Assembly (NCBI RefSeq): GCF_023015805.1
Contig: NZ_JALKBA010000002.1
Coordinates: forward strand, 310,001-374,000
Length of the DNA stretch: 64,000 nucleotides
Reading direction: 5' to 3'
Source of the DNA: Cellulophaga sp. F20128
GTDB taxonomy: Bacteria > Bacteroidota > Bacteroidia > Flavobacteriales > Flavobacteriaceae
The translations under genes were made by a program, and so were the position numbers. The first letter of the stretch is position 1, and each line of letters starts with the position of its first letter. This document shows, piece after piece, positions 9,269 through 18,773 of the stretch. The notes under the pieces were generated by a model. The model saw nothing but the letters and a program-made list of their open reading frames with translations, had not been told where the DNA came from and did no database searches.

Positions 9269-9934
9269 ATGAAAAAAATTAAAGTAATAGTGCTAGCATT
9301 TTTTGCCTGCAGTGCCTTAAGCGCTCAGACTTATTTAAGTTATGGTACCGCATCTTCGTCGGGAGGTGGAGGGGGTAGTATAGTTTCAAAACTTGCCAAT
9401 ACAACAGACGGTGTTGTTGGAAGTGTGTATTTGTTTCCTACTTGGAATAATATGGCTACGGTTTCTGCAGTGGGTGATAAAGAGTTTCAAATTAACAATT
9501 TAAACTTTAATGCCTTAGAGTCAACATTTGTTTCGCAATTGTCAAAGGATACTATATTTACTTTTTCAGGAATTGAAAAAGTAAAAGTTAATAATAAATT
9601 GTTTGTTAATGTAAACGATAAATTTTTTGAAAGTTTAGCAGAAAATAGTAAGGGAGAAAGGTTGCTAAAAGAATATGTGGTTAAGTATACCAAGCCAACG
9701 GTGCATGTAATAACAAATGTGGTAACAGGGCCAGCGGAGTATAAAAACTTTGAAAACTATTATATGCGATCTGCAGATGGCAGCCTGAATGAAATAAAAT
9801 TAAATAAAAAAGAGTTTTTAAAGTTTTTTGGAGATGATAGTAAACTTGTTGAATCCTATGCAAAATCGCACAAACTTAAATTTGGAAATGAGGAAGACGT
9901 CATACAAATACTAAAATATTATTACCATCAGTAA
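9269..9934 (+). CDS. Secreted protein of unknown function
   Basis: I do not recognise the family. From the ATG at 9269 (the GTG at 9242 would precede the signal peptide) the product is 221 residues with a clean SPI signal, MKKIKVIVLAFFACSALSAQ. A glycine run (SSGGGGGS) follows, then a globular part. It should be periplasmic or surface-exposed. It stands alone between the rplQ terminator and its own terminator at 9946, so it is probably monocistronic. Confidence 0.8.
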   Translation: MKKIKVIVLAFFACSALSAQTYLSYGTASSSGGGGGSIVSKLANTTDGVVGSVYLFPTWNNMATVSAVGDKEFQINNLNFNALESTFVSQLSKDTIFTFSGIEKVKVNNKLFVNVNDKFFESLAENSKGERLLKEYVVKYTKPTVHVITNVVTGPAEYKNFENYYMRSADGSLNEIKLNKKEFLKFFGDDSKLVESYAKSHKLKFGNEEDVIQILKYYYHQ

Positions 9935-9945
9935 TCATAGATACT

Positions 9946-9976
9946 AGGATAAGTTTTTCAGCTTATCCTTTTTTTT
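9946..9976 (+). terminator. Terminator after the secreted protein gene
   Basis: The stem AGGATAAG / CTTATCCTT is followed by a run of eight T. It separates the gene at 9269 from carA. Confidence 0.85.
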
Positions 9977-10023
9977 ATGTTAATTTGCAGTTGAAAAATC
10001 AATAAGGATTAAATTTTTATAAA

Positions 10024-11136
10024 GTGAAATATCAAACGAGAAAAAAAGCGCTAATTCTATTAGCAGATGGGACCATCTTTCACGGTAAAGCGGTCGGTGA
10101 TGCTACGGGCACTGCCTTTGGTGAAGTGTGTTTTAATACGGGCATGACGGGGTATCAGGAAATTTTTACAGATCCATCCTATTTTGGACAAATTATGGTA
10201 ACCACCAATGCACATATTGGTAACTACGGAACAAATAATGAAGAGGTTGAATCTGATTCTGTTAAAATAGCCGGCCTTGTATGTAAAAACTTTAGTTATG
10301 ATTATTCAAGAGTAGATGCAGATGGTAGCTTGCTAGATTTTTTAAATGAAAATAAATTGTTTGCGATATCTGATGTAGATACTAGGGCCCTTGTAGGGTA
10401 TATTAGAGACAACGGATCTATGAATGCCGTTATGTCTACCGATGTAGATAATATAGAAGGATTAAAGGAGCAATTGGCAAAAGTGCCAAGTATGGAAGGT
10501 TTAGAGCTTTCCTCAAAGGTGTCTGCTAAGGAGCCCTATTTTTATGGAGATGAAAATGCTACCTATAAAATTGCGGCATTAGATATCGGTATTAAAAAGA
10601 ACATATTGCGTAATTTAGCAAAGCGAGATGCTTATATAAAAGTTTTTCCGTACAATGCAACCTATGAAGATTTAAAAGCATTTAATCCTGATGGTTATTT
10701 TATTTCTAATGGCCCTGGTGATCCAGAACCACTTACGGTTGCCATCCAAACAGCCAAAGACATAATTGCCAATAATAATACCTTATTTGGCATTTGTTTG
10801 GGGCATCAAGTAATAGCAATCGCCAATGGTGTGTCTACTTATAAAATGCACAATGGCCATCGTGGTATTAATCATCCTGTAATGAATTTACTTACTGGTA
10901 AAGGTGAAATAACTTCTCAAAACCACGGTTTTGCAATCAACAGAGAAGAAACCGAGGCTAATAGTGAATTGGAGATTACCCATACACATCTTAACGATCA
11001 CACTGTAGCTGGTATAAGAATGAAAAACAAAAATGTTTTTTCTGTACAATACCACCCAGAGGCAAGCCCAGGACCACATGATTCTAATTATTTATTTGAT
11101 GATTTTTTTGAATTAATAAAAAACAATCAGAACTAA
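10024..11136 (+). CDS. carA: Carbamoyl-phosphate synthase small subunit (glutamine amidotransferase)
   Basis: Releases ammonia from glutamine for carbamoyl phosphate, feeding arginine and pyrimidine synthesis. The 370-residue protein has the CarA N-terminal domain and a class I glutaminase domain with the nucleophile Cys at about 258 in GICLGHQ and the catalytic His-Glu in QYHPEASPGP. The start is GTG at 10024, which gives the family N terminus MKYQTRKKALILLADG. No carB partner is adjacent; the next gene is eno. Confidence 0.97.
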   Translation: MKYQTRKKALILLADGTIFHGKAVGDATGTAFGEVCFNTGMTGYQEIFTDPSYFGQIMVTTNAHIGNYGTNNEEVESDSVKIAGLVCKNFSYDYSRVDADGSLLDFLNENKLFAISDVDTRALVGYIRDNGSMNAVMSTDVDNIEGLKEQLAKVPSMEGLELSSKVSAKEPYFYGDENATYKIAALDIGIKKNILRNLAKRDAYIKVFPYNATYEDLKAFNPDGYFISNGPGDPEPLTVAIQTAKDIIANNNTLFGICLGHQVIAIANGVSTYKMHNGHRGINHPVMNLLTGKGEITSQNHGFAINREETEANSELEITHTHLNDHTVAGIRMKNKNVFSVQYHPEASPGPHDSNYLFDDFFELIKNNQN

Positions 11137-11221
11137 ATAATACGATATCGTTTTCGGTTAAATTATAGTTAATAATTGGGATAGTTGTAGTGTAAAGAGG
11201 GCTGTTGGCGTAACACTTTCG

Positions 11222-11229
11222 TATCTTTA
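11222..11229 (+). promoter_or_regulatory. Candidate -7 box for eno
   Basis: TATCTTTA differs from the Bacteroidota consensus TAnnTTTG at the last base. A TTG triplet lies 14 bases upstream, somewhat short of the usual spacing. The eno start is 37 bases downstream. Confidence 0.35.
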
Positions 11230-11251
11230 CATCAAGATTAGATCAACCTAA

Positions 11252-12559
<1,308 letters not shown>

Positions 12560-12579
12560 GAGTACTTATTTCTTATTGT

Positions 12580-12607
12580 AAAAGCCACTTTTTTAAAGTG
12601 GCTTTTT
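12580..12607 (+). terminator. Terminator after eno
   Basis: The perfect stem AAAAGCCACTT / AAGTGGCTTTT is followed by further T, 20 bases after the eno stop. Confidence 0.9.
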
Positions 12608-12798
12608 TTATGTAATATTGTCAATACTGTAGCGAGGTTGATGATTTTTAATTCCTTTTTGATGGAAACATAATCTACCGTGTGTCTTTTTGTAAAAAAT
12701 ATATGTTATTAATAGTATAAATAGCTGTAACTAATTGATAAACTTGTGTCTTTTTCTTAAATTTACAGTTCGATTAATAATATTAGTAAATTATACAA

Positions 12799-14082
12799 AT
12801 GGCAGATAAAGTTACTTTAGAATTTCAAGGAAAGAAATACGAATTCCCAGTTGTTGAAGGCACAGAAAAGGAACTGGCCATTGATATTAAAACACTGCGT
12901 TCTGTTACGGGATTAACCACACTAGACCCGGGCTATAAAAATACAGGTTCTTGTGAAAGTGCAATTACGTTTTTAGATGGTGAAAAGGGAATTTTGCAAT
13001 ACCGTGGATATTCTATTGAAGAACTAGCTGAAAAAGCAGATTTTCTAGAAGTTGCTTATTTGTTGATTTTTGGTGAATTACCAAATAAAGAGCAATTAGA
13101 AAAATTTCATACCGATATAAAAAATGAATCACATGTTGATGAAGAGATGAAGAAAATTTTGGATGGTTTTCCAAAATCTGCGCATCCAATGGGTGTGTTG
13201 TCTTCCTTGACAAATGCATTAATTGCCTTTAATCCATCTTCTGTAAATGTATCTTCAGAAAAAGAGATGTACTATGCAATGGTGAGGATTTTAGCAAAGT
13301 TTCCCGTCTTGGTAGCATGGACACTTCGTAAGAAAAAAGGATTGCCATTAGATTATGGAGATGATACTTTAGGGTATGTGGAGAACATTCATAAAATGAT
13401 GTTTAAAAGGCCAAACCATCAATACGAAAAAAACGATATTGTAATTAATGCCTTAGACAAACTATTGATATTGCATGCGGATCATGAGCAAAATTGCTCT
13501 ACATCTACAGTGAGGATTGTAGGTTCTTCTCATGCAGGTTTGTTTGCTTCCTTGTCTGCTGGAATTTCAGCGCTATGGGGACCTTTACATGGAGGGGCAA
13601 ACCAAGCCGTATTAGAAATGTTAGAGGCTATTGAAGCTGATGGTGGGGATACAGAAAAATACATGGCTAAGGCCAAAGATAAAAATGATCCATTTCGATT
13701 GATGGGATTTGGTCATAGAGTATATAAAAACTTTGATCCTAGAGCTAAAATTATAAAAAAGGCCGCAGATGAAGTACTGAATGATCTAGGCATTGATGAT
13801 CCTATTTTGGAGATTGCGAAAAAATTAGAAAAAGAAGCCTTAGAGGATCCTTATTTCGTAAAGCGTAAATTATATCCTAATGTAGATTTCTATTCAGGAA
13901 TTATGTACAGAGCCTTTGGAATACCAACCGAAATGTTCACCGTGATGTTCGCTTTAGGTAGATTGCCAGGTTGGATCGCACAATGGAGAGAAATGAGGTT
14001 GAGAAATGAGCCAATTGGTCGTCCTAGACAAATATATGTTGGGGAGACTAAAAGGTCTTTTGTTCCTTTAGAAAAAAGATAA
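12799..14082 (+). CDS. gltA: Citrate synthase, type I (GltA-like)
   Basis: Condenses acetyl-CoA with oxaloacetate, the entry step of the TCA cycle. The 427-residue length and the N-terminal beta domain match the large hexameric type. Catalytic His in GPLHGGANQAV and GFGHRVYKNFDPR and Asp in YPNVDFYSGI are all present. It is a single-gene unit with its own terminator at 14104. Confidence 0.97.
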   Translation: MADKVTLEFQGKKYEFPVVEGTEKELAIDIKTLRSVTGLTTLDPGYKNTGSCESAITFLDGEKGILQYRGYSIEELAEKADFLEVAYLLIFGELPNKEQLEKFHTDIKNESHVDEEMKKILDGFPKSAHPMGVLSSLTNALIAFNPSSVNVSSEKEMYYAMVRILAKFPVLVAWTLRKKKGLPLDYGDDTLGYVENIHKMMFKRPNHQYEKNDIVINALDKLLILHADHEQNCSTSTVRIVGSSHAGLFASLSAGISALWGPLHGGANQAVLEMLEAIEADGGDTEKYMAKAKDKNDPFRLMGFGHRVYKNFDPRAKIIKKAADEVLNDLGIDDPILEIAKKLEKEALEDPYFVKRKLYPNVDFYSGIMYRAFGIPTEMFTVMFALGRLPGWIAQWREMRLRNEPIGRPRQIYVGETKRSFVPLEKR

Positions 14083-14103
14083 AAAAGTAATTTTTTTTTA
14101 AAG

Positions 14104-14140
14104 ACTGCCTTATCGTTTTTGCTATAAGGCAGTTTTTTTA
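14104..14140 (+). terminator. Terminator after gltA
   Basis: The 10-base perfect stem ACTGCCTTAT / ATAAGGCAGT is followed by a run of seven T. Confidence 0.9.
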
Positions 14141-14199
14141 TTCATAGTATTATTTAATAAGCTTAAAATTACTTTTCATTATTGAAATAAATTAAATGT

Positions 14200-15111
14200 A
14201 TGCTTCAGTTAAACATTAACGATGAAACTTCTAAACTAAAAGCGGTTATTCTTGGTACCGCAGAAAGTTGTGGGCCTATTCCAAAGGCAGAAGATGCCTA
14301 TGATCCAAAATCCTTGGAACATATTTTGGCCGGAACTTACCCTAGGGAGAAGGATATGATTAAAGAAATAGATGCCTTTGATAAAGTTTTAAAAAAATAC
14401 AATGTAGAAGTTTTTAGACCTAAGGTATTGGAAGATTGCAATCAGATTTTTTCTAGAGACATTGCTTTTGTTATCGGAGATACTTTCTTTAAAGCGAATA
14501 TCTTGCCAGATCGTGAGGAAGAGTTTTTAGCCATAAAACATGTTGTGCAGCAGATCAACAAAGATAAGGTTGTTCAGCTGCCAGAGGAAGTACATATAGA
14601 AGGAGGGGATGTGATGCCGTGGAAAGAATATCTTTTTATTGGTACCTATACGGCAGATGATTATGCAGATCAAATAACTGCAAGAACAAATAAAGAGGCG
14701 GTTACCTATTTTACAAAACTGTTTCCCAATAAGGTAGTTAAATCTTTTGAGCTTCGTAAATCTACAAATGCCAAGGAGAATGCACTACATTTAGATTGCT
14801 GTTTTCAGCCCATAGGAATAGATAAAGCTATTCTTCATAAAAATGGTTTTGTAAATGAAGAAGAATACCAATGGTTGGTGTCTTATTTTGGAAAGGAAAA
14901 CATCTTTGAGATTACAGCGGATGAAATGTATGCTATGTACAGTAATGTTTTTTCAATATCTACCAACGTTATTGTTTCTGAACAAAAATTCACAAGACTT
15001 AATAATTGGTTAAGGGCTGCGGGTTTTACGGTTGAAGAAATTCCTTATGCAGAAATCTCTAAACAAGAAGGTTTGTTGCGTTGTAGTACAATGCCCTTAA
15101 TTCGAGAATAA
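14200..15111 (+). CDS. Dimethylargininase/arginine deiminase-family hydrolase
   Basis: A member of the guanidino-group modifying (pentein) superfamily, which hydrolyses arginine, methylated arginine or similar substrates. The 303-residue protein has the HIEGGDVMPW motif, the catalytic His in LHLDCCFQPIG near residue 199 and the nucleophile Cys at about 295 in LRCSTMPL. In related flavobacteria this family is labelled amidinotransferase or dimethylarginine dimethylaminohydrolase. The substrate cannot be set from sequence. It is followed after 54 bases by ctlX and then argS. Confidence 0.85.
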   Translation: MLQLNINDETSKLKAVILGTAESCGPIPKAEDAYDPKSLEHILAGTYPREKDMIKEIDAFDKVLKKYNVEVFRPKVLEDCNQIFSRDIAFVIGDTFFKANILPDREEEFLAIKHVVQQINKDKVVQLPEEVHIEGGDVMPWKEYLFIGTYTADDYADQITARTNKEAVTYFTKLFPNKVVKSFELRKSTNAKENALHLDCCFQPIGIDKAILHKNGFVNEEEYQWLVSYFGKENIFEITADEMYAMYSNVFSISTNVIVSEQKFTRLNNWLRAAGFTVEEIPYAEISKQEGLLRCSTMPLIRE

Positions 15112-15165
15112 AATATTTATTTTAGCTTCTCAGCTATAAATTAATACACTTTTTACCAATACACT

Positions 15166-16104
15166 ATGCAAGTTACAAATACAATTTTAATGGTTAGGCC
15201 TGTCAGTTTTCGTATGAACGAACAAACAGCTGTTAACAATTATTTTCAAGAAAGTATTAATGTTAAAAATGCAGAAATAAACGCTAAGGCTCAAATCGAA
15301 TTTGATGACTTTGTTACCGTTTTAAAAGCCAAAGGGGTAACTGTAATCGTTGTTGATGATACTGTAAATCCAGATACGCCCGATTCTATTTTTCCTAATA
15401 ATTGGATATCTTTTCATGCCAATGGTGCGGTAGGCTTATACCCAATGTATGCTGAGAATAGAAGAAGTGAGCGTAGGGAAGATATTTTGGATACTCTTGA
15501 AGAAAGTGGATTTGTAATCCATACCGTAATTGATTATACCAATGCAGAACAAGAAGGGGTTTATTTAGAAGGAACAGGTAGTGTTTTAATAGATAGGGTG
15601 AATGAGAAAGCCTACTGTGCTTTATCTGAACGTGCTAATGAAGAACTTTTTATAGAATTCTGTGAAGATTTTGAGTATACTCCCGTAATTTTCACAGCCT
15701 ACCAAACAGTAAAAGAGCAGCGTTTACCAATTTATCATACCAATGTTATGATGTGTATGGGAGAGAAATTTGCGGTGATCTGTTTGGACAGTATTGATGA
15801 TAAAAAGGAAATGAAAAATGTTTTAAAACATTTAAAACAAGATGGTAAGGAGGTTATTGTGATTACTGAAAAACAAATGCACGCTTTTGCGGGCAATATG
15901 CTTCAGGTTATAGGTGAAAGTGGTAAAAGATATTTGGTGATGAGTTCTGCTGCCTATCACAGTCTTACAACTAGTCAAATCCAAATCATTGAAAAATCGT
16001 CGGAAATTATCCATAGTTCTTTGGAAACGATAGAGACTTGTGGCGGAGGAAGCGCAAGATGCATGATGGCAGAAATATTTTTGCCAAGCGCTAAAGAATC
16101 ATAA
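15166..16104 (+). CDS. ctlX: Citrulline utilization hydrolase CtlX-type
   Basis: A second pentein-fold hydrolase, of the CtlX family named for citrulline utilisation in Francisella. The 312-residue protein has the N-terminal MVRPVSFRMNEQTAVNNYFQ pattern, FPNNWISFH, the acidic EGTGSVLIDR, the His in YHTNVMMCMG and the nucleophile Cys at about 299 in GGGSARCMMAEIF. It is paired with another pentein enzyme upstream, which suggests a local arginine/citrulline-handling set. The symbol is given by family resemblance. Confidence 0.8.
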   Translation: MQVTNTILMVRPVSFRMNEQTAVNNYFQESINVKNAEINAKAQIEFDDFVTVLKAKGVTVIVVDDTVNPDTPDSIFPNNWISFHANGAVGLYPMYAENRRSERREDILDTLEESGFVIHTVIDYTNAEQEGVYLEGTGSVLIDRVNEKAYCALSERANEELFIEFCEDFEYTPVIFTAYQTVKEQRLPIYHTNVMMCMGEKFAVICLDSIDDKKEMKNVLKHLKQDGKEVIVITEKQMHAFAGNMLQVIGESGKRYLVMSSAAYHSLTTSQIQIIEKSSEIIHSSLETIETCGGGSARCMMAEIFLPSAKES

Positions 16105-16127
16105 AAAAAGTAGTAGAAAAAAAGTCG

Positions 16128-16135
16128 TAATTTTG
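16128..16135 (+). promoter_or_regulatory. -7 box for argS
   Basis: TAATTTTG is an exact match to TAnnTTTG, 23 bases before the argS start. It would give a short leader of under 20 bases. Confidence 0.6.
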
Positions 16136-16158
16136 CAGGCTTAAATATCCAAAAAATA

Positions 16159-17943
16159 ATGAATATCCAAGAAGTGTTAACCGAGAAGGTAAAAGAGGCA
16201 GTTGAATCAATTTTTAATATAGACCTACCAACTGTAGAGTTTCAGCCTACGAGGAAAGATTTTGAAGGAGACATCACCGTTGTGGTTTTTCCTATTTTAC
16301 GTTTTGTGAAAGGGAATCCTGCACTTATTGGAGAACAAATAGGGAGCTATTTAAAAGAGAATGTTAAAGAAGTAGAAAATTTTAATGTTGTAAAAGGCTT
16401 TTTAAATATAGTTATTAGTGATGCGTTTTACTTCCACTTTTTTAACGATATAAAAGATACGACTAATTATGGTTATTCTACGGTAACCAATACGGATGCT
16501 GTGATGGTAGAATACTCTTCGCCTAACACCAATAAACCTTTGCATTTAGGACATATTAGGAACAATTTATTAGGCTATTCTGTTGCTGAAATTTTAAAGG
16601 CTTCCGGTAAAAAAGTATACAAAACTCAGATTGTTAACGATCGTGGAATACATATTTGTAAAAGTATGTTGGCGTGGCAGAAATATGGAGAAGGAAAAAC
16701 ACCTGAGAATACAGGTCTTAAGGGAGATAAGTTAGTAGGGAATTACTATGTAAAATTTGATAAAGAATACAAGGCTCAAATAGCAGATTTAGTAGCAGCC
16801 GGTACTGATCCTAAAGCGGCAGAAAAGGATGCTCCGCTTATGCAGGAAGCACAAGGAATGTTACGTAAATGGGAAGCTGGTGATGAAGAAGTAGTAGCGT
16901 TATGGAAGAAGATGAACCAATGGGTTTATGATGGATTTGAGGTAACCTATAAAAACTTAGGAGTAGATTTTGATACCTATTATTATGAAAGTGATACCTA
17001 TCTTTTAGGGAAAGACATTGTAGATGAGGGGTTAGAAAAAGGTGTTTTCTACAGAAAAGAAGATGGGAGTGTTTGGATTGATTTATCCGATGAAGGTTTG
17101 GATGAAAAAATAGTGCTGCGTGCAGATGGTACTGCAGTGTATATGACACAAGATATTGGAACGGCCATTCAACGTACTAAAGATTACCCAGATGTAAACG
17201 GGATGGTGTATACGGTAGGAAACGAACAAGATTACCATTTTAATGTACTGTTTTTAATTTTAAAAAAATTAGGATATACTTGGGCAGAACAATTGTTCCA
17301 CTTAAGTTATGGGATGGTAGATTTACCTAGCGGTAAAATGAAAAGTAGAGAAGGTACCGTTGTAGATGCAGATGATTTAATGAATGATATGACTGCAACA
17401 GCAGCGCGTATTTCGGAAGAATTAGGGAAACTAGAAGGGTATTCAGACACTGAAAAACAAGAGTTATATCGGATTATTGGATTGGGGGCTTTAAAGTATT
17501 ATATTTTAAAAGTGGACCCTAAAAAACGCATCCTATTTAATCCTGAAGAATCAGTGGAGTTTCAAGGGAATACGGGACCATTTATCCAGTATACTTACGC
17601 AAGGATTCAGTCCATATTAAGGAAGGCAGATTTTGAGTATAACACCACTGTTGAGCCTAATGGTAACGAGGAATTGCACGAAAAAGAAAAAGAATTGTTA
17701 AAACAAATACAACTTTTTCCAGGGGTGGTAACATCGGCGGCACAAAATTTTAGTCCGGCCCTACTCGCAAATTACACCTATGATTTGGTAAAAGAATTCA
17801 ATTCCTTTTATCAAAATGTACCTATTCTACCCGAAGAAAATTTACAGAAGAAGATATTTAGAGTACAATTATCTAAAAAGGTAGGTGAAATCATTAAATC
17901 TTCTTTTGCGCTATTAGGGATAGAAGTTCCAGAGCGTATGTAA
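16159..17943 (+). CDS. argS: Arginyl-tRNA synthetase
   Basis: Charges tRNA-Arg. The 594-residue class I synthetase has the N-terminal Arg-S domain, the HIGH-like HLGH near residue 129, the KMSKS-equivalent in GKMKSREG near residue 392 and the DALR anticodon-binding domain ending LLGIEVPERM. It is followed after 16 bases by an M90 peptidase gene, likely cotranscribed. Confidence 0.97.
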   Translation: MNIQEVLTEKVKEAVESIFNIDLPTVEFQPTRKDFEGDITVVVFPILRFVKGNPALIGEQIGSYLKENVKEVENFNVVKGFLNIVISDAFYFHFFNDIKDTTNYGYSTVTNTDAVMVEYSSPNTNKPLHLGHIRNNLLGYSVAEILKASGKKVYKTQIVNDRGIHICKSMLAWQKYGEGKTPENTGLKGDKLVGNYYVKFDKEYKAQIADLVAAGTDPKAAEKDAPLMQEAQGMLRKWEAGDEEVVALWKKMNQWVYDGFEVTYKNLGVDFDTYYYESDTYLLGKDIVDEGLEKGVFYRKEDGSVWIDLSDEGLDEKIVLRADGTAVYMTQDIGTAIQRTKDYPDVNGMVYTVGNEQDYHFNVLFLILKKLGYTWAEQLFHLSYGMVDLPSGKMKSREGTVVDADDLMNDMTATAARISEELGKLEGYSDTEKQELYRIIGLGALKYYILKVDPKKRILFNPEESVEFQGNTGPFIQYTYARIQSILRKADFEYNTTVEPNGNEELHEKEKELLKQIQLFPGVVTSAAQNFSPALLANYTYDLVKEFNSFYQNVPILPEENLQKKIFRVQLSKKVGEIIKSSFALLGIEVPERM

Positions 17944-17959
17944 ACCCTAAAGCATAGCA

Positions 17960-18769
17960 ATGGAGAGTGAATTTGGCGTGGATGTTTTTGGATTTGTGGC
18001 ATTACTTTGTATGCTTGCCTATTTGCTGTACGTCTTGTATTATGCCATAGATTTGTATTTTTTAACGCCATCTAAAAGTACTATTAGATTGTCCTTTGAA
18101 GAAGAACAGCTCATAATTGCTAATTTACCGGCCTATTCCTTGTTAACTTATGAGCAAAAACAAAAGTTTAAGCAGCGAGTCTCCAGGTTTAGAGCTAACA
18201 AAAAATTTGTTTTTGCAGAGAAAAGTAAGGATGATGAAAAAATTAAGGTATTGTTGTCTGCAACAGCGGCCTTTTTAATGCTAGGTTTTAAAGATTATAG
18301 AATAGCCTCTATTCGTAAAATAATGATCTATCCATCGGCATATTTTTCTACCATAACCAAACAATCTCATTTAGGGGAGTACAACCCCAAGTTAAAAACA
18401 TTGGTTTTTTCTTCGGAACATTTGTTGTATGGTTTTGAAAACGGCACAGATAATTTAAATTTAGGTGTACATGAGTTTGCCCATGCTTTGGTCTTTAATT
18501 TTAAAACCGATTTAAAATGTACAGCGATTAAGTTTAGAAGAGGTCTTTTAAAAATGAATGCACTTTTGGGTGATGAAAAATTTTTAGAAAGGGTTCAAGA
18601 TACCAAATATTTTAGGGAGTACGGAACAACCAATGTCCATGAATTTTTTTCAGTAGCCTTGGAAAACTATGTGGAAACTCCCTTAGATTTTAAAAGATTA
18701 TTTCCTGAATTATTTGAGGTGATTACACGTATGCTGAATTTTACTGCATTCAATTCTCAACTTAAATAA
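17960..18769 (+). CDS. MtfA-like zinc peptidase, family M90
   Basis: The 269-residue protein starts with one hydrophobic segment (about residues 9 to 35) and continues with an M90/MtfA-type domain. The zinc site HEFAH is at about 171, followed by the downstream EFFSVALENYVETP helix typical of the family. MtfA in E. coli is a cytosolic peptidase linked to glucose uptake control through Mlc; here the membrane anchor suggests a different setting. It ends 4 bases from the convergent receptor gene. Confidence 0.85.
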   Translation: MESEFGVDVFGFVALLCMLAYLLYVLYYAIDLYFLTPSKSTIRLSFEEEQLIIANLPAYSLLTYEQKQKFKQRVSRFRANKKFVFAEKSKDDEKIKVLLSATAAFLMLGFKDYRIASIRKIMIYPSAYFSTITKQSHLGEYNPKLKTLVFSSEHLLYGFENGTDNLNLGVHEFAHALVFNFKTDLKCTAIKFRRGLLKMNALLGDEKFLERVQDTKYFREYGTTNVHEFFSVALENYVETPLDFKRLFPELFEVITRMLNFTAFNSQLK

Positions 18770-18773
18770 GCGG

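Noticed and set aside
16838-17149. Antisense open frame of 103 codons within argS
   Set aside because: It lies fully inside a conserved gene and its product is low-complexity His/Leu-rich.
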